The notes under the pieces are model-generated. The model did not search any database and had not been told where the DNA came from. It saw nothing but the letters and a program-made list of their open reading frames with translations. From positions 30,122,243 through 30,186,242 of the forward strand of contig OZ017796.1 of assembly GCA_963969395.1 (NCBI GenBank): a DNA stretch of 64,000 nt, read 5' to 3'. Below are positions 12,052 to 22,896 of the stretch, piece after piece (the first letter of the stretch is position 1; each line of letters opens with the position of its first letter). Position numbers and translations under genes: made by a program. The stretch is from Pseudoscleropodium purum (lineage: Eukaryota; Streptophyta; Bryopsida; Hypnales; Brachytheciaceae).

Positions 12052-12830
12052 TGCCCAACAACTTTTTTAATTCTTGCCTACATGACTAAAAATTTATTGT
12101 ATGATATGTAGTTTTTGTTGCTTAGTGGGTAGTTCATAAAAGTTGTTAAGTTTATTTATTTATTTTTAAATAAAAATTTGAAATTGATTTTCTAGATTTA
12201 TATATACATGGAAAGCTTTGAATCATTCAATTTTGATTAATGAGATGATAGTTACAAGGAGTTTTAGTTTATAGGTAATTATGGATTTTCTACTCTAAAA
12301 TAATTTTGAAGTATTATAGGACATAGATTGTTTATTACATTAATACAACCATTGGGATTGACATTTTTCAATTTCATAACCAACTTCTTAACAATTTAGT
12401 ATTTTGAATCATTATCTACATCTTTCTACTTACTATTTTTTTCCTATATGTTGTACAATTCCAAATGATCTGAAATTTTTCAAGCGGGTAGCCAACTTGC
12501 CTAAAAGAATGAATCCAAAAGGCATTATCATTTTAGACATTTTTTCATACAAATATGACCTTGTGAAGTGCAGTTGTCCAATTATTGACAAGGCCCCCAA
12601 AAGGATTTTTGTCAATTCAAATGCTAATATCTTGCAATCTACATAGTGGAAGTTTTTGAATTTTTTTTCACATGTTTTCAAACAAGTGTATCACAAGATC
12701 CTTTGGTTAGATGTGTCAAAAATTGTTTTTTCTTAAAAGAAATTCTGAAATTTGGTACTTGTACTAGAAATGGGAGTTTTGGTGTGTTTTTGGTGAAAAT
12801 ATAGTCAAAAACCTAAAGGAATTAGAATTA
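12052..12830 (+). mobile_element. Family B element, copy 2 (tandem, lacks the head)
   Basis: Directly behind copy 1, the middle and tail of the same element repeat. They run from a GCCTACATGACTAAAAATTTATTG-like segment through TGACCTTGTGAAGTGCAG to TTTTTGGTGAAAATATAGTC. The head with TAACCCCTAAAG is missing, so the pair looks like an unequal duplication or a deletion between adjacent copies. Confidence 0.6.
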
Positions 12831-13640
12831 TTGTTTGAAAAAAATTGGTAGATAGTACAAAGTGAGCATGTGAAAATGAGAGATTAACACATTGAATTAT
12901 AAAAGCACAAGTCCCTCCATAATGAAAAAATCATTTTTTTTCTATTTCTAGTGAAATACAAAGAAAACAATTAGAAAAGGTAATTGAAAAAATAGTGGCT
13001 ATACAAATTGGAATAAAATAGCAAAATAAGCTCAAATGAATTTTTAAACACTAGTTTAAAGAGTTTTTTTTAACTCTAGGTAGATACAACCTTATCAACA
13101 AGTAAAGGTAGTCAATAAAAAATTATTAAAATTCTTAAATCATGAAATATGTAATTTTATTCTATTGTTTCTTATAAAGTCAATCATAAAAGACTTTTAG
13201 TCCTAGGCTTAGGATATGATCTAGCTTCTAGGAAGGTTTGTACATCTTCAAATATTTGTAAGCAATAAATGTTTTCATTTTTAAGGCAAGAGAGCAATTG
13301 GCTACTATAGAGTTCATAGAGGCACCTTGTTGGTAGCTTTGTTGAAAATTTGTACTTTTTTTTGGGCTCTTGTAGGATCATCTATGTGGTTTAGGTGGCA
13401 ACTGAATTTCATTGGTAGATTTGTTTTGTATGAATGCATCGGCAAGGCTCTTAGTTGAGAAGCAATATTGTGGTGATTTTGCAAATTTTGAGAGTCATTG
13501 TTTTGGCTATGCACAACACACTCATGGAATACAAATTAGGTAGAATAAATTCAAAGAGCAACACAAATAAGACAAGTAGACATTGCATTGACACTACATT
13601 CAAATCAAACTCAATCATTAAAAGAGATCCACCTTCTCTA
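12831..13640. other. Intergenic DNA, no gene seen
   Basis: Only short open frames occur, without recognisable domains. A phrase GCATTGACACTACATTCAAA (near 13585) recurs twice near 13862-13945, a minor local repetition. Confidence 0.5.
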
Positions 13641-13860
13641 TAGGGCTGCAAGTTCCCCCAGATTCCAAAATTGCGGGAACTCAATTGCAACAACTATTTG
13701 ACTTGGCACAACGATTGCCATGTCAAATAATAATAATAAATTTAAAATCTGAATTTTCATTTTTTTTTATTTAAAATTTTTGACAATGTACTTTCGTTCA
13801 CAATAAGGAAAACAAGCCTAAAATGGCCCTCCCCTTTCCTCAAATCTCTTCTAATGTGCA
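13641..13860 (+). repeat. Dispersed repeat family A, copy 2
   Basis: It starts GGGCTGCAAGTTCCCCC and contains the imperfect inverted repeat GACTTGGCAC...TTGCCATGTC, a T-rich tract and a GGCCCTCCCCTTTCC block, in the same order as at 4681-4905 and 55520-55765. Confidence 0.55.
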
Positions 13861-14272
13861 TGATATTGCATGGGCACTACATTCAAATCAAACTCAATGC
13901 ATAACATTGCATTGACATTGTACTCAAATCAAACCAATGCATGGTAGTAAATATTCATACACTCTTAGTAGTTAACACAAGCATATATTAATACTTAATA
14001 TATTGCACATAGTTCCTTCTATGCTATGCTTGGCCACAAAGTACACCCTAACAACATACAAACTACACATAAATTGAACAACAATACATAATTTATACAA
14101 AAAAACAATTACTTAAAGGAATTGAACTTTGGCCATGAAGGCCTTGCTCAAATGCAATGAATAATTCTACCCATCCTCAACCCACTTACTAAATTAATAG
14201 AAAAACTTAGAAGTCAAAACTTGCCGCTTTTATAGAAATAAAACTTACATATTTACTCCCCATTGTGATCTT

Positions 14273-14784
14273 TCTTCTTGCCATGAAGTAATGATTTTGC
14301 TCACAAGGAAAATTTCCAAAGTAAAGAATTCATATGCAAACAATTTGACACAAGTATCAACATGCCCTCTAAACTAATTTATGAGTTTAGACTTCATAAA
14401 ACTCAAAGTCAAGAATGTGTGCACTTCTTCCACCGTTGTCTAACACTGCTAAAATGATAATTTCAGCCACCTATAGGAACTCAAATGGCTAGTTCAACAC
14501 TAAGGTGTTTTGTCCAATGCAAATCCACAGCTTTATTAAAAGATTTTGGTCCTTCGATTCTTCCATTGCCCCTTGTGTGTGGGACTTCATTGTCAACTTA
14601 AACAAAGACATCTGCAATGATAAGAGTCTCCCATCAAGAATGGAATCAACTTCATGGTAATTGAACTTCTTCTCCATCCCAAAATTCACAATGCGTACAA
14701 TTCTAAAGCAAGATTGTAGTGTCTTTACATGCAAAGAAAAAATGTCATCACAATTGGGCTACAACCAATATTGAAGGAATAATA
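14273..14784 (-). pseudogene. hAT-type transposase pseudogene, C-terminal part
   Basis: On the minus strand this is the continuation of the transposase at 20663-22896, displaced by the retroelement between. The frame reads QYWL, one stop, then PNCDDIFSLHVKTLQSCF, as in DUF4371/hAT-like plant transposases just before their C-terminal region. After a gap with stops and shifts, near 14290-14440, comes LSFMKSKL and then a segment ending FFTLEIF, matching the hAT C-terminal dimerisation region. Several stops and frame changes make it non-functional. The element's outer end lies somewhere below 14273; I could not identify its terminal repeat. Confidence 0.75.
14780..14784. other. Target-site duplication, left copy
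   Basis: TAATA directly precedes the 5' LTR and TAATG (20663-20667) directly follows the 3' LTR. A 5-bp duplication is normal for Ty3/gypsy elements, and the one mismatch fits the age of the insertion. The reading-frame continuity of the hAT pseudogene across the site supports it. Confidence 0.65.
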
Positions 14785-15217
14785 TGTCCAATGTATCATA
14801 GATAGAAGAAAATAGAAGCAGCTTCTCATGAAGCTTCGTATTTCGTGGAACCTTCTAAAAGCTTGTCAAAAAGTTTTCTCTTAGATGGAAGTAGCTCAAG
14901 AATCTCCAAAGTTTGTGGAAGCTTCTCAAGAAGCTTCCCAATAGGTAGAAGTAGTTGAAGAAGTTTCCAAGCTTCTAGAAGCTTGTGGAAGAAGCTTAAC
15001 ATCCTCTAGTTTAAATAGCAGTCGAGACTAAGAAGCTTTTCACTCTCGACAACTCCTTTCAACCTTTAGTTCATAGCACCTAGCTTCTTCTTAAACTATA
15101 AGTTAGTTTTGTGTACCTTTGCCATCTAAAATACATCTAAATTTTGGACAAACTCCTATCTCGTGTCTTTTGGAGATTTTCCTCTCCATTCTGTTTTATT
15201 CTAGTTTGTCCTTGATA
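14785..15217 (+). repeat. 5' LTR of chromovirus-type retroelement
   Basis: It aligns along its length with 20241-20662. It begins TGTC and ends TTGATA (the 3' copy ends ATGACA), fitting a TG...CA LTR with a mutated end. It contains the tandem-like GAAGCTTCT/TGGAAGTAGCT motifs and GTGTCTTTTGGAGATTTT shared with the 3' LTR. Differences between the copies are many and look dominated by C/T and G/A exchanges, so the insertion is old. No clear tRNA primer binding site follows at 15218. Confidence 0.8.
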
Positions 15218-15799
15218 GTTTGTCGAGATTGTCTTCAACATCATCAAAACTAGGTTTCTCCTAACTAGAGCGTGGATTTATCCCTCTATTTGAAGTGCAT
15301 GAAGTGTTTTAGAAGTTGTGAATTACCCACTTCTAAACTAGTGTTGTTGCCTATAAACTCTTTATTCTTGAAGGTCCTTCTATGTCGTTAGTATAGAAGT
15401 TTATGGACCTAAACAAATCACCTATTCAATAGTTCAATTCCAACCTTGATATTTGTGTTATTAGTAAATCCAAGCAAGAACTTAGAGAGATAATTGTTAA
15501 CTAATTTGGTGACGCAGAGTTTGAGAGACTATTGGCTCAGCCTACTCTATTTATTGTCCCAGTTCTACAAGGTCGTGTAGTCATCACAAACATGGTTTAT
15601 TGGAATTTTACATTTGTTTATCCGATGGATGGAGTAAGTGAAGCGATCATGGAAAACTCGAAACTTTTTACTATTATGATTGCTCTAATAGCCATGAACA
15701 TGAATCGCAAATGTATGTTTAAACAAATAAAAAAGCTGAATTTAAAACTATGTGGTTTGGAGGTGAAGCTTCAATAACTAATGAACCCAATCCATGTAT

Positions 15800-16620
15800 C
15801 AACGATGCAAATTGAAAATTCATCAAGTTTGGGATTACAAGCATTAAGCTCACTTCACAGTGACATGAGAAAACTTAGAGTTAGCCTTCCTGAGAAGTTT
15901 GATGGTACACGTTCAAAATTCCGAGGCTTCATCAACCAAATTTAGCTTGTTTTGATACTACAACCTCAATGATATGTGATAGATGCAATTTGCATTGGAT
16001 TGGTGGGAATTTTATTATCCGGGCAAGCACTCTTTTGGTTTGCACCACTTTATGAAAAGAACTCTCTAGTTCTCGACAATTTTAACATGTTTTTAGCTAC
16101 AATCGAATAAGCATTTAGCGAACATGATAAGATACATACTACAACAACAAAGATTCAAAAATCTATGACAAGGTTGCTGATTAGCATCAATATATGCTTT
16201 TGACTTTTGTCAATTAACTTGTGATATCAATTGGGGAGAACAAGCATTAGTAAGCCAATCTATTATGGCTTACGCGATGAAGTGAAGGATTTATTACTCT
16301 CTTTGCCAGACCCTACAACACTCAACGAAGCAATTTCTGAAGTTGTCAAATGCGACAACCAATTATTTGAATATCAATAAGAGAAGCAAGCATGGACCTT
16401 GCCACGGCCATATGCCAACTACGCTACTACCGCTTCCACTGAAGCTTCAAACATAGTTGAAAACATGCAAATTGATGTGGTTCAATTCAAGCCTTTAACT
16501 GAATAAGAAAAGAGACGTCAGAGAGAAGAAGGATTATGTCTTTATTGTGGGGACAAACTTAATACCTACTCCAAGAAGCAACAACATACTTCTCGAATTC
16601 AGAGCACAAACGTTCAATAG
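15800..16620 (+). pseudogene. Retroelement gag remnant
   Basis: Between the LTR and the protease there is a broken gag frame. It contains LPEKFDGTRSKFRGFINQI (about 15883-15940), a typical Ty3/gypsy capsid motif, then a segment ending in LLSGQALFWFAPLYEK. A partial zinc knuckle CLYCGDK follows near 16537, whose later His/Cys residues are not preserved. In-frame stops occur throughout. The capsid would package element RNA; this copy cannot encode an intact protein. Confidence 0.75.
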
Positions 16621-16724
16621 GAAAATGATGACTTCTAACTATAGAAGGGATCATGCGGTTGGATTCAAAACCGCTTCTGAAACTTTTAGGTCCTGTACTA
16701 TCTGCAAATCCTAGTCCTTAATTT

Positions 16725-17100
16725 ATAATACCTATACATTTAGGTCTTTCAAAGATTGAAATCCATACTTTAATAGATTCCGGAGTCTTTGCATGCATTA
16801 TAGATGAATCTTTTGCCAAACTACATAAGATATCATTGGTTCAAAAGACAAAGGTAGTATATGTCAAAGTTATTGATGGAAGACCCTTAGCTTCTCATAA
16901 TGTTACCCATCAAATAACTCTATTACAAACAACAATAGAAAATCATAGTATTCATATAATTTATAATATTATCTATTTTCCTTCTAGCCCTATTATTTTA
17001 GGACTCTCCTCACTTGAAAGATATAACTTTTATATAAACTGGTCCGACCATAGTATAGAGTTTATTCTTCACAAATCTTCTATGTCAAAGCCTTTAGATA
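16725..17100 (+). pseudogene. Retroelement aspartic protease remnant
   Basis: The frame contains LIDSGVFACIIDESFA, corresponding to the D-S/T-G active-site motif of retropepsins (here DSG followed by V instead of A). VIDGRPLASHNVTH and PIILGLSSLERYNFYI follow, as in Ty3/gypsy proteases. This piece is open over about 98 codons (16836-17132). Confidence 0.75.
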
Positions 17101-17269
17101 AACAAAAAAAATGTTTTCATTACGTAAGCTAAAAAAATCTTTATTTCTTGAAGCTCAAGCTTTTAAGCGCGCTGCAAAGACCAAAGCTATATTTGCATCA
17201 AATGCAACGCCAACAACTAATGATAGTTCTAGTACAACAAAACTTCTAAAGCAATATAAGGATTTTTAA

Positions 17270-18640
17270 GATGTTTTTGAAAAGAAGAACACAAATATAT
17301 TGCGTCAACATTGACCATATGATTGCACCATCAATTTAGAGAAAGGTACTCAACTTCCATTCAGACCTATCTACAATTTATCTCGAGATGAGCTAACTCC
17401 ATTGAAAGAATATATCGATGAAAACTTTATGAAGAACTTCATTCAACATTCGAAGTCTCCAACTGATGCTCTTATTCTTTACGAAAAGAAAAAAAACGGA
17501 TCTTTATGCATGTGTGTTGACTATCAAGGACTTAACAAGGTGACAATCAAGAATTGGTACCCATTACCACTTATAGGTGAACTTTTGGACCAACTCACCA
17601 GGCAAAGATTTACACCAAAATCGATCTAAGAGGAGCTTACAATTTGGTACAAGTTAAAGAAGACAATAAATGGAAGACTGCCTTTTAGACAAGGTATGGC
17701 CATTTCGAGTACAATGTTAGGCCTTTTAGACTGACAAATGCACCATCCATCTTTCAAAATTTGATGAATGATATTTTTCGTGAATTTTTGGATGTTTTTG
17801 TTGTTTGCTATCTGGATAATATTTTGATATATTCAAAGGACACAAGCCAACATAAAGACCCGCATAAAGAGCACATAAGGCTTGTTTTAAAAAAACTTCA
17901 AGATGCAAGATTGTATGCAAAGCTTGAGAAATGCATTTTTCATAGATTTCAAATCGAATTTTTTAGATATATTATCTCTAGCGATCGAGTATTGATGGAT
18001 CCGAAGAAGATTCAAGCAGTTTAAGATTGGGCAACACCTAAGATTGTAAATGATGTTCAATGTTTTCTTGGTTTTGCAAACTTTTATTGTATGTTTATTA
18101 AAAACTATTTGCGAATTGCCACTCCTCTCACATGGTTTACTTTTAAAGACACCCTCAATTGAAGTCATGAAGTAGAAAAAGCCTTTCAAGACTTGAAGAA
18201 AGCCTTTACAATGGCTCCAATATTAATCCATTCTGACTTTTCGAAACCTTTCTTTATGGAGATAAACACCTTAGACTTTGCCTTAGGTATAGTGTTATTG
18301 CAATCAGACGAAGGTGAAAAACTTCATTCTGTTGCTTTCCGTTCAAGGAAGTTCAGTGCTGTAGAAATCAATTACAAGATCCACGACAAAAAATTGCTTG
18401 TGATCATGGATTCCTTCCAAAATTAGCACCATTTACTCGAAGGCAATGCTCATCAAATGACAATATATACTAATCACAAGAATCTTGAATATTTTATGTC
18501 TACTTGTGCTCTGAATTGTCACCAAACTCGTTGGAACATGTCTTTATCCAGATTTGACTTTGGCATTATCCATCAACCCGGAAAACAACAAGAGTTATCA
18601 AATGCTTTGTCTCGATGTTCCAACCTTATTCCTAAAGAAG
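17270..18640 (+). pseudogene. Retroelement reverse transcriptase-RNase H remnant
   Basis: Ordered Ty3/gypsy RT motifs are present in two or more frames. They are LPFRPIYNLSRDEL (about 17355), CVDYQGLNKVTIKNWYPLP (17515), [13 protein letters not shown] (17617), VVCYLDNILIYSKD (17800) and CFLGFANFY (18060). RNase H follows, with FMEINTLDFALGIVLLQSDE, FSAVEINYKIHDKKLL and TNHKNLEYFMST. The catalytic YxDD appears as YLDN. Stops interrupt at several points (for example after KTAF and after IQAV), so the copy is dead. Confidence 0.85.
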
Positions 18641-18789
18641 GTGAAGCAGCGTATGATCAACAACGGATGATATTTCTGAAGCCTGAATGCCTCTATTTGC
18701 AAGCAATTCATATCTCCGTTCCAATTGATTTTAGTTTCTTGGAAGAAGTTCAGAAAACTTTTGTTGTTGATTCTTTAGTACTTGATATC

Positions 18790-19720
18790 AAGCAATGACT
18801 TTTGAATGATTCCAAAGATCTTGGTACATTTAAGATTGAAGACCAACTTATGTATTTTAAAGATCGTCTCTATGTTCCTGATGGACCACTGTGCCTCCAA
18901 ATTCTACAAGCTCTACATGACCTTCTAGCAGTTGGACATTTTGGATTCAACAAGATGTTGGAAATTATTTCTCGTGATCTTTGGTGGCCTCAAATGTGGA
19001 AGACCATCAAGAATCTTGTATTGCCCTATGACATCTATTCCCAATCATAGAACTCTAGACATCGTCCTTACAGGTTGCTTCAACCACTTCCAATATTGGA
19101 AAAACCTTCATCATTTATTTCTATGGACTTCATTACAAACCTTCCACTCTCGAACAAGTTTGACTCCATATGTGTGTTGGTAGACCGATTTTTCAAAATA
19201 GGATACATTTCATACCATGTCGGAAGATGATTACCGGAGAAGAAACGGTACAATCGTACGACTTCCTCGACAATGTCTACTACTATCATGATCTACTTGA
19301 AGACATTGTATTTGATTGCAATCCTCAGTTTGTTTCCAAGTTTTGACAAACACTTATTGAAATCTTAAAAGTCAAGATCAAGCTTTCATCAACATTTCAT
19401 CCTCAGACAGATGATCAAACTGAACGGGTAAATCAAATTTTGGAGTAGTATTTGCGTTGCAATATCAATTATGAGTAAGATGACTGGACAACCTTGATGC
19501 AATTGACGGAATTTGTTTACAATAATAGCATACACACATCAACTCGGCAAATGCCATTCTATTCAACTACGGCTATCATCCTAGAATCAATATGCTACCA
19601 ACTTGAAAAGAGGAAAGTCCAACAACAGAGAATTTTGCATCATGATTGAAGGAGCTACATGTAGTAATGAAAACAAATCTTGAAGAAGCTCAAACTCAGT
19701 ACAAAAAATCTATTGATACC
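18790..19720 (+). pseudogene. Retroelement integrase remnant
   Basis: VGHFGFNKMLEIISRDLWWP (about 18930-18990) is the zinc-binding N-terminal region of a Ty3/gypsy integrase. The Cys pair expected after it is degraded (LPYDIYSQS). A core fragment with MDFITNLPLS and VLVDRFFKIGYI follows in another frame. Further core residues are scattered over frames with many stops. Confidence 0.75.
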
Positions 19721-20004
19721 AAGAGAAAAGAGCAACCTAAATTCAAAAAGGCCATAAGGTTTGGCTTTTACAATGCAACATGAAGGCTTCCCGCCTATAT
19801 GACAAACTTGACCATCGAAGGATCGAACCATTTCGCATTCAAAAACAGATCAACATTGTCGCATATTGATTGGACTTGCCAACAAATATAAAGATACATC
19901 TTGTCTTCCATACTTCTCTTTTAAAATTCTATAGGGAATCCGAGTTTCTTGGTAGAATCCAAGCTCCACCACCTAGCATTGAAATGAATGATCACAAAAA
20001 ATAT

Positions 20005-20165
20005 GAGGTTGAAGACATTCTTGATTTAAGAATTCCACGAAGACAACTTGAATATTTTATTCATTAGCGAGGATATCTGATAAGCGAACAAACATAGGAG
20101 CCAACTTCAAATATAACCAATGCACCTTTGAAAATTTGAGACTTCTATCGTTGCCACCCAGAGAA
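20005..20165 (+). pseudogene. Retroelement chromodomain remnant
   Basis: The C-terminus of pol reads YEVEDILDLRIPRRQLEYFI followed by a W/stop, RGYLISEQT and, after another stop, EPTSNITNAPLK. This is the chromodomain pattern (E-V-E-x-I-L-x-x-R...Y-x-V-x-W-x-G) and places the element among the chromoviruses. In this family the domain is thought to steer integration toward particular chromatin marks. Confidence 0.8.
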
Positions 20166-20223
20166 ACCAAGGCCTGCAACAAGATGCAACTAACAAAACA
20201 ACTCCTCAAAGGATTTCAAAGCT

Positions 20224-20240
20224 AAAAGGGGGAGGGGTGA
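20224..20240 (+). other. Polypurine tract of the retroelement
   Basis: AAAAGGGGGAGGGGTGA ends immediately before the 3' LTR, where the plus-strand primer of an LTR retroelement belongs. It supports the LTR boundary at 20241. Confidence 0.75.
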
Positions 20241-20662
20241 TGTCACAAACATAAGAAGATAGAAATTTTTTTTCATGAAGCTTCCTATTTTGTGGAACCT
20301 TTTCAAACTTTCTGGAAGCTCCTCAAGAAGTTTTTTCTTAAATGGAAGTAACTTAAGAATCTCCCAAGTTTGTGGAAGCTTCTCAAGAAATTTTCTAGTA
20401 AGTAGAAGTAGCTAAAGAAGCTTTTAGAAGTTTGTGGAAGAAGTTTAACATCCTCTAGTATAAGTAGCAGTTGAGACTAAGAAGCTCCTCAGTCTTGATA
20501 ACTCCTTTCAACCTTCAATTCATAGCACCTAGCCTTTGCTTGAACTCTGAGTTAGTTTTGTGCACCTCTACCATCTAAAATACATTTAAATCTAGGACAA
20601 ATTCTTGTCTTGTGTCTTTTGGAGATTTTTTTTCTCCATTCTGTTCTAGTTCGTCCATGACA
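20241..20662 (+). repeat. 3' LTR of chromovirus-type retroelement
   Basis: It begins TGTCACAAAC right after the polypurine tract and ends CCATGACA. It aligns with 14785-15217, with insertions, deletions and many transitions. TAATG after it pairs with TAATA before the 5' LTR as the target duplication. Confidence 0.8.
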
Positions 20663-22896
20663 TAATGCATTCATCAACTCAACTTTAGGGAACCGCACAT
20701 CTAATTCAAGTGTCAACATTTCAACCACACCCCTACACTAAGCCTTCACGAAGCTTATTATAGACGTCATATCATCCCTAGTCACTGGTAGTTTTTTGCC
20801 ACTCAACTAATAGATGAAATGAGCGAAATAAGTATGCTCTCCAATGTAAAAGGCAAGAGATTTGACCCTTGTGTTGGGATCCATCATCCACTCTTAGCTA
20901 ATCAAGTAGGAGTGATTGTGTTCAATGTCATGGAACATCTCAAAGTGCTATTTTTGCTGAAGTAAACCAACCCATGATAGGTGAATTCCCTAATACACAC
21001 ATCTAATAAACAACGCATTACAATTTTCCATCAATCTATGTCAATTTTTTCTAATTAATGTAAACAAGAGTTCATTAGGTAGCTTAATGACTCAAACCAA
21101 TGTTTTGCATGACAATGATGGAGATGTTAGATACTGTTTTAAGAACTTGCACCTTTCTACTATAATTCATTATACAAACTACCTTTTTTTATTCATGTAT
21201 GTCATATCCATGTTAGATAATATTTCAACCATGTTAGGAAATATTATAACTACATTAGGTGGCTTGATATCCACTATGGGTATAACTATTAATGGCTTTG
21301 GAGGTAGTCTAGAGACTATTTTGAGCCATTTGGCCAATTCACTTCAAAAATTTGTAACAAAATTCATACTTTGTCAAAAAAAATTAAATTTCAATTGCTC
21401 TCTCCATGTTTCGTGTTTGGATGTATATGAAAAAAAAATTAAAAGTTTTCAAATATGTCAACAAGGCCAATCAATCAATCTAGTTGTTATAGGTTGGTTT
21501 ACCTTATGCCATGTCCTTGTCACTATACATCATATACATTTACTTTGACAGATTTTGACAACACCTAGGTAGTCACTAATGAATACATGGTTAGATTGGG
21601 CAAATTTCATCAAAGAATTTAGGGAGTCCAATAAGGGCATGAAGTAGGGAAGAGCTAGCAAAATACCAACATCACAAAAGAGGTCATAATTGCACTTGGT
21701 GATTTCTTTGGTTGTAGCCTACTTGGTAGTCAACTCAGGTTCCTTGATAGCAGCATCCTCATACAGTTTGGCAACAAAGTGTCTTGTATTTCTCTATCAC
21801 CCTCTTCAATGGCTCAAGCAAGGACAACCACAACGTCTTCACATTGCAAAGCATGCGGCATTCCTTTGTTTCCACTAAGTTAACAAGATTCTAAAATTCT
21901 AAATAACGTTTAGGACTATGGCTAAAGTAAGTATACATGGCTTAGCACAACACTTTCACTTTTTCCACAACAAGCAAATTGGACAATAACTCCACAACTA
22001 GATTGATGCAATGTGACATACAATGCATTCCAAATAGGAACAGGGCCATGTGTTGCCTCATTTGCGTTGTGACACCATTCCTACTCTTCTAAAAGACTGA
22101 TACCCCATCCATCCTAAAACAAACAAGAAATTTTGTTACTTCTATTTCAGAAAGCCTGAAGTGATGTACAATCATTTTCTAGATATTGTCTCTCACAGCT
22201 GAAACCCCATTACCATCCTCAAGATGACTCAATGACAACAAAATGGGAACTATCTTGACGCCTATGCATACAAATATATGAATTGATAGCCAAGACTGGG
22301 TATCAATGGTTCTAACCTCATTTTGCGCTTAAAAAAAATCTAGCCTTCAAAATTACTTGCTTGGTGTGATCAACCAATGCCATGGCTAGGTGGTCCACCA
22401 TCTTCTAATCAACTAATGCACTTTAATGTTTTTTCAAGAAGTCTAGCACTAGCAGAAGCTCAAACAACTCCCTTGTATTCTTATACCATGCTAGCAACCA
22501 AGCCTACAGGAGGAATCAGAGAATGCCCCGAAATTGTATGATCCTCTTCTTCTATTGCCAAATCACACTTTGTGCCACTTGCTTCACTATGGTATCCCCA
22601 TCCTTTTTCAAGCCTGCAAAAAAGATTTTAACATGCACATTGTTGCTTAAGAAGTAGTACTTGCTTGCCTTGACCTTTCCAAAGGAAGTTGTGGCATTCA
22701 TTTTGCTGAAATGCTTCCAAAATGCTTCCAATTTGGTAACCAAATGTTTATCCCTTCCTTCAACCTCAAAGCAAACCTTGCAACATACCTATCAAATTTT
22801 CATGTCTTTACCAAGTACACTCTTGGCCCATGGTAGTTAGGCAACCTAGGATCCCTGCCATTGTCTATTATGCTTATAGTTAAGACGTCGTGCCAT
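20663..22896 (-). pseudogene. hAT-type (DUF4371-like) transposase pseudogene, N-terminal and central part
   Basis: Read on the minus strand from the ATG at 22896-22894, the product starts MARRLNYKHNRQWQGS. A BED-like zinc finger CKVCFEVEGRDK...WKH follows near 22715-22785. A central segment at about 22040-21960 reads NGVTTQMRQHMALFLF, then GMHCMSHCINLVVELLSNL, the 'HCxAHRxNL' region of hAT-like transposases. Next, at about 21870-21775, comes ETKECRMLCNVKTLWLSLLE followed by PLKRVIEKYKTL. The frame resumes at 21000-20668 with MMDPNTRVKSLAFYIGEHTY and ends LELDVRFPKVELMNA at the retroelement edge. Stops and shifts show it is dead. The C-terminal rest is at 14273-14784. Such enzymes excise and insert hAT DNA transposons. 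Confidence 0.8.
21090..21545 (+). repeat. Dispersed repeat family C, copy 2, inside the hAT pseudogene
   Basis: No transposase-like residues are recognisable here on the minus strand, while blocks such as ATGTTAGGAAATATTATAA, ATACTTTGTCAA and AATTTCAATTGCTCTCTCC are shared with 4906-5330. It may be an insertion into the transposase gene, or alternatively a decayed part of a hAT relative present at both places. Confidence 0.35.

Noticed and set aside
15218..15240. Primer binding site expected right after the 5' LTR
   Set aside because: The sequence after 15217 (GTTTGTCGAGATTG) does not match the 3' end of the initiator Met tRNA complement or another tRNA that I could recognise; it may be mutated.
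21087..21548. Plus-strand 153-codon frame (begins MTQTNVLHDND) with a hydrophobic stretch
   Set aside because: It coincides with repeat family C inside the hAT pseudogene; the copy at 4906-5330 does not keep the frame.
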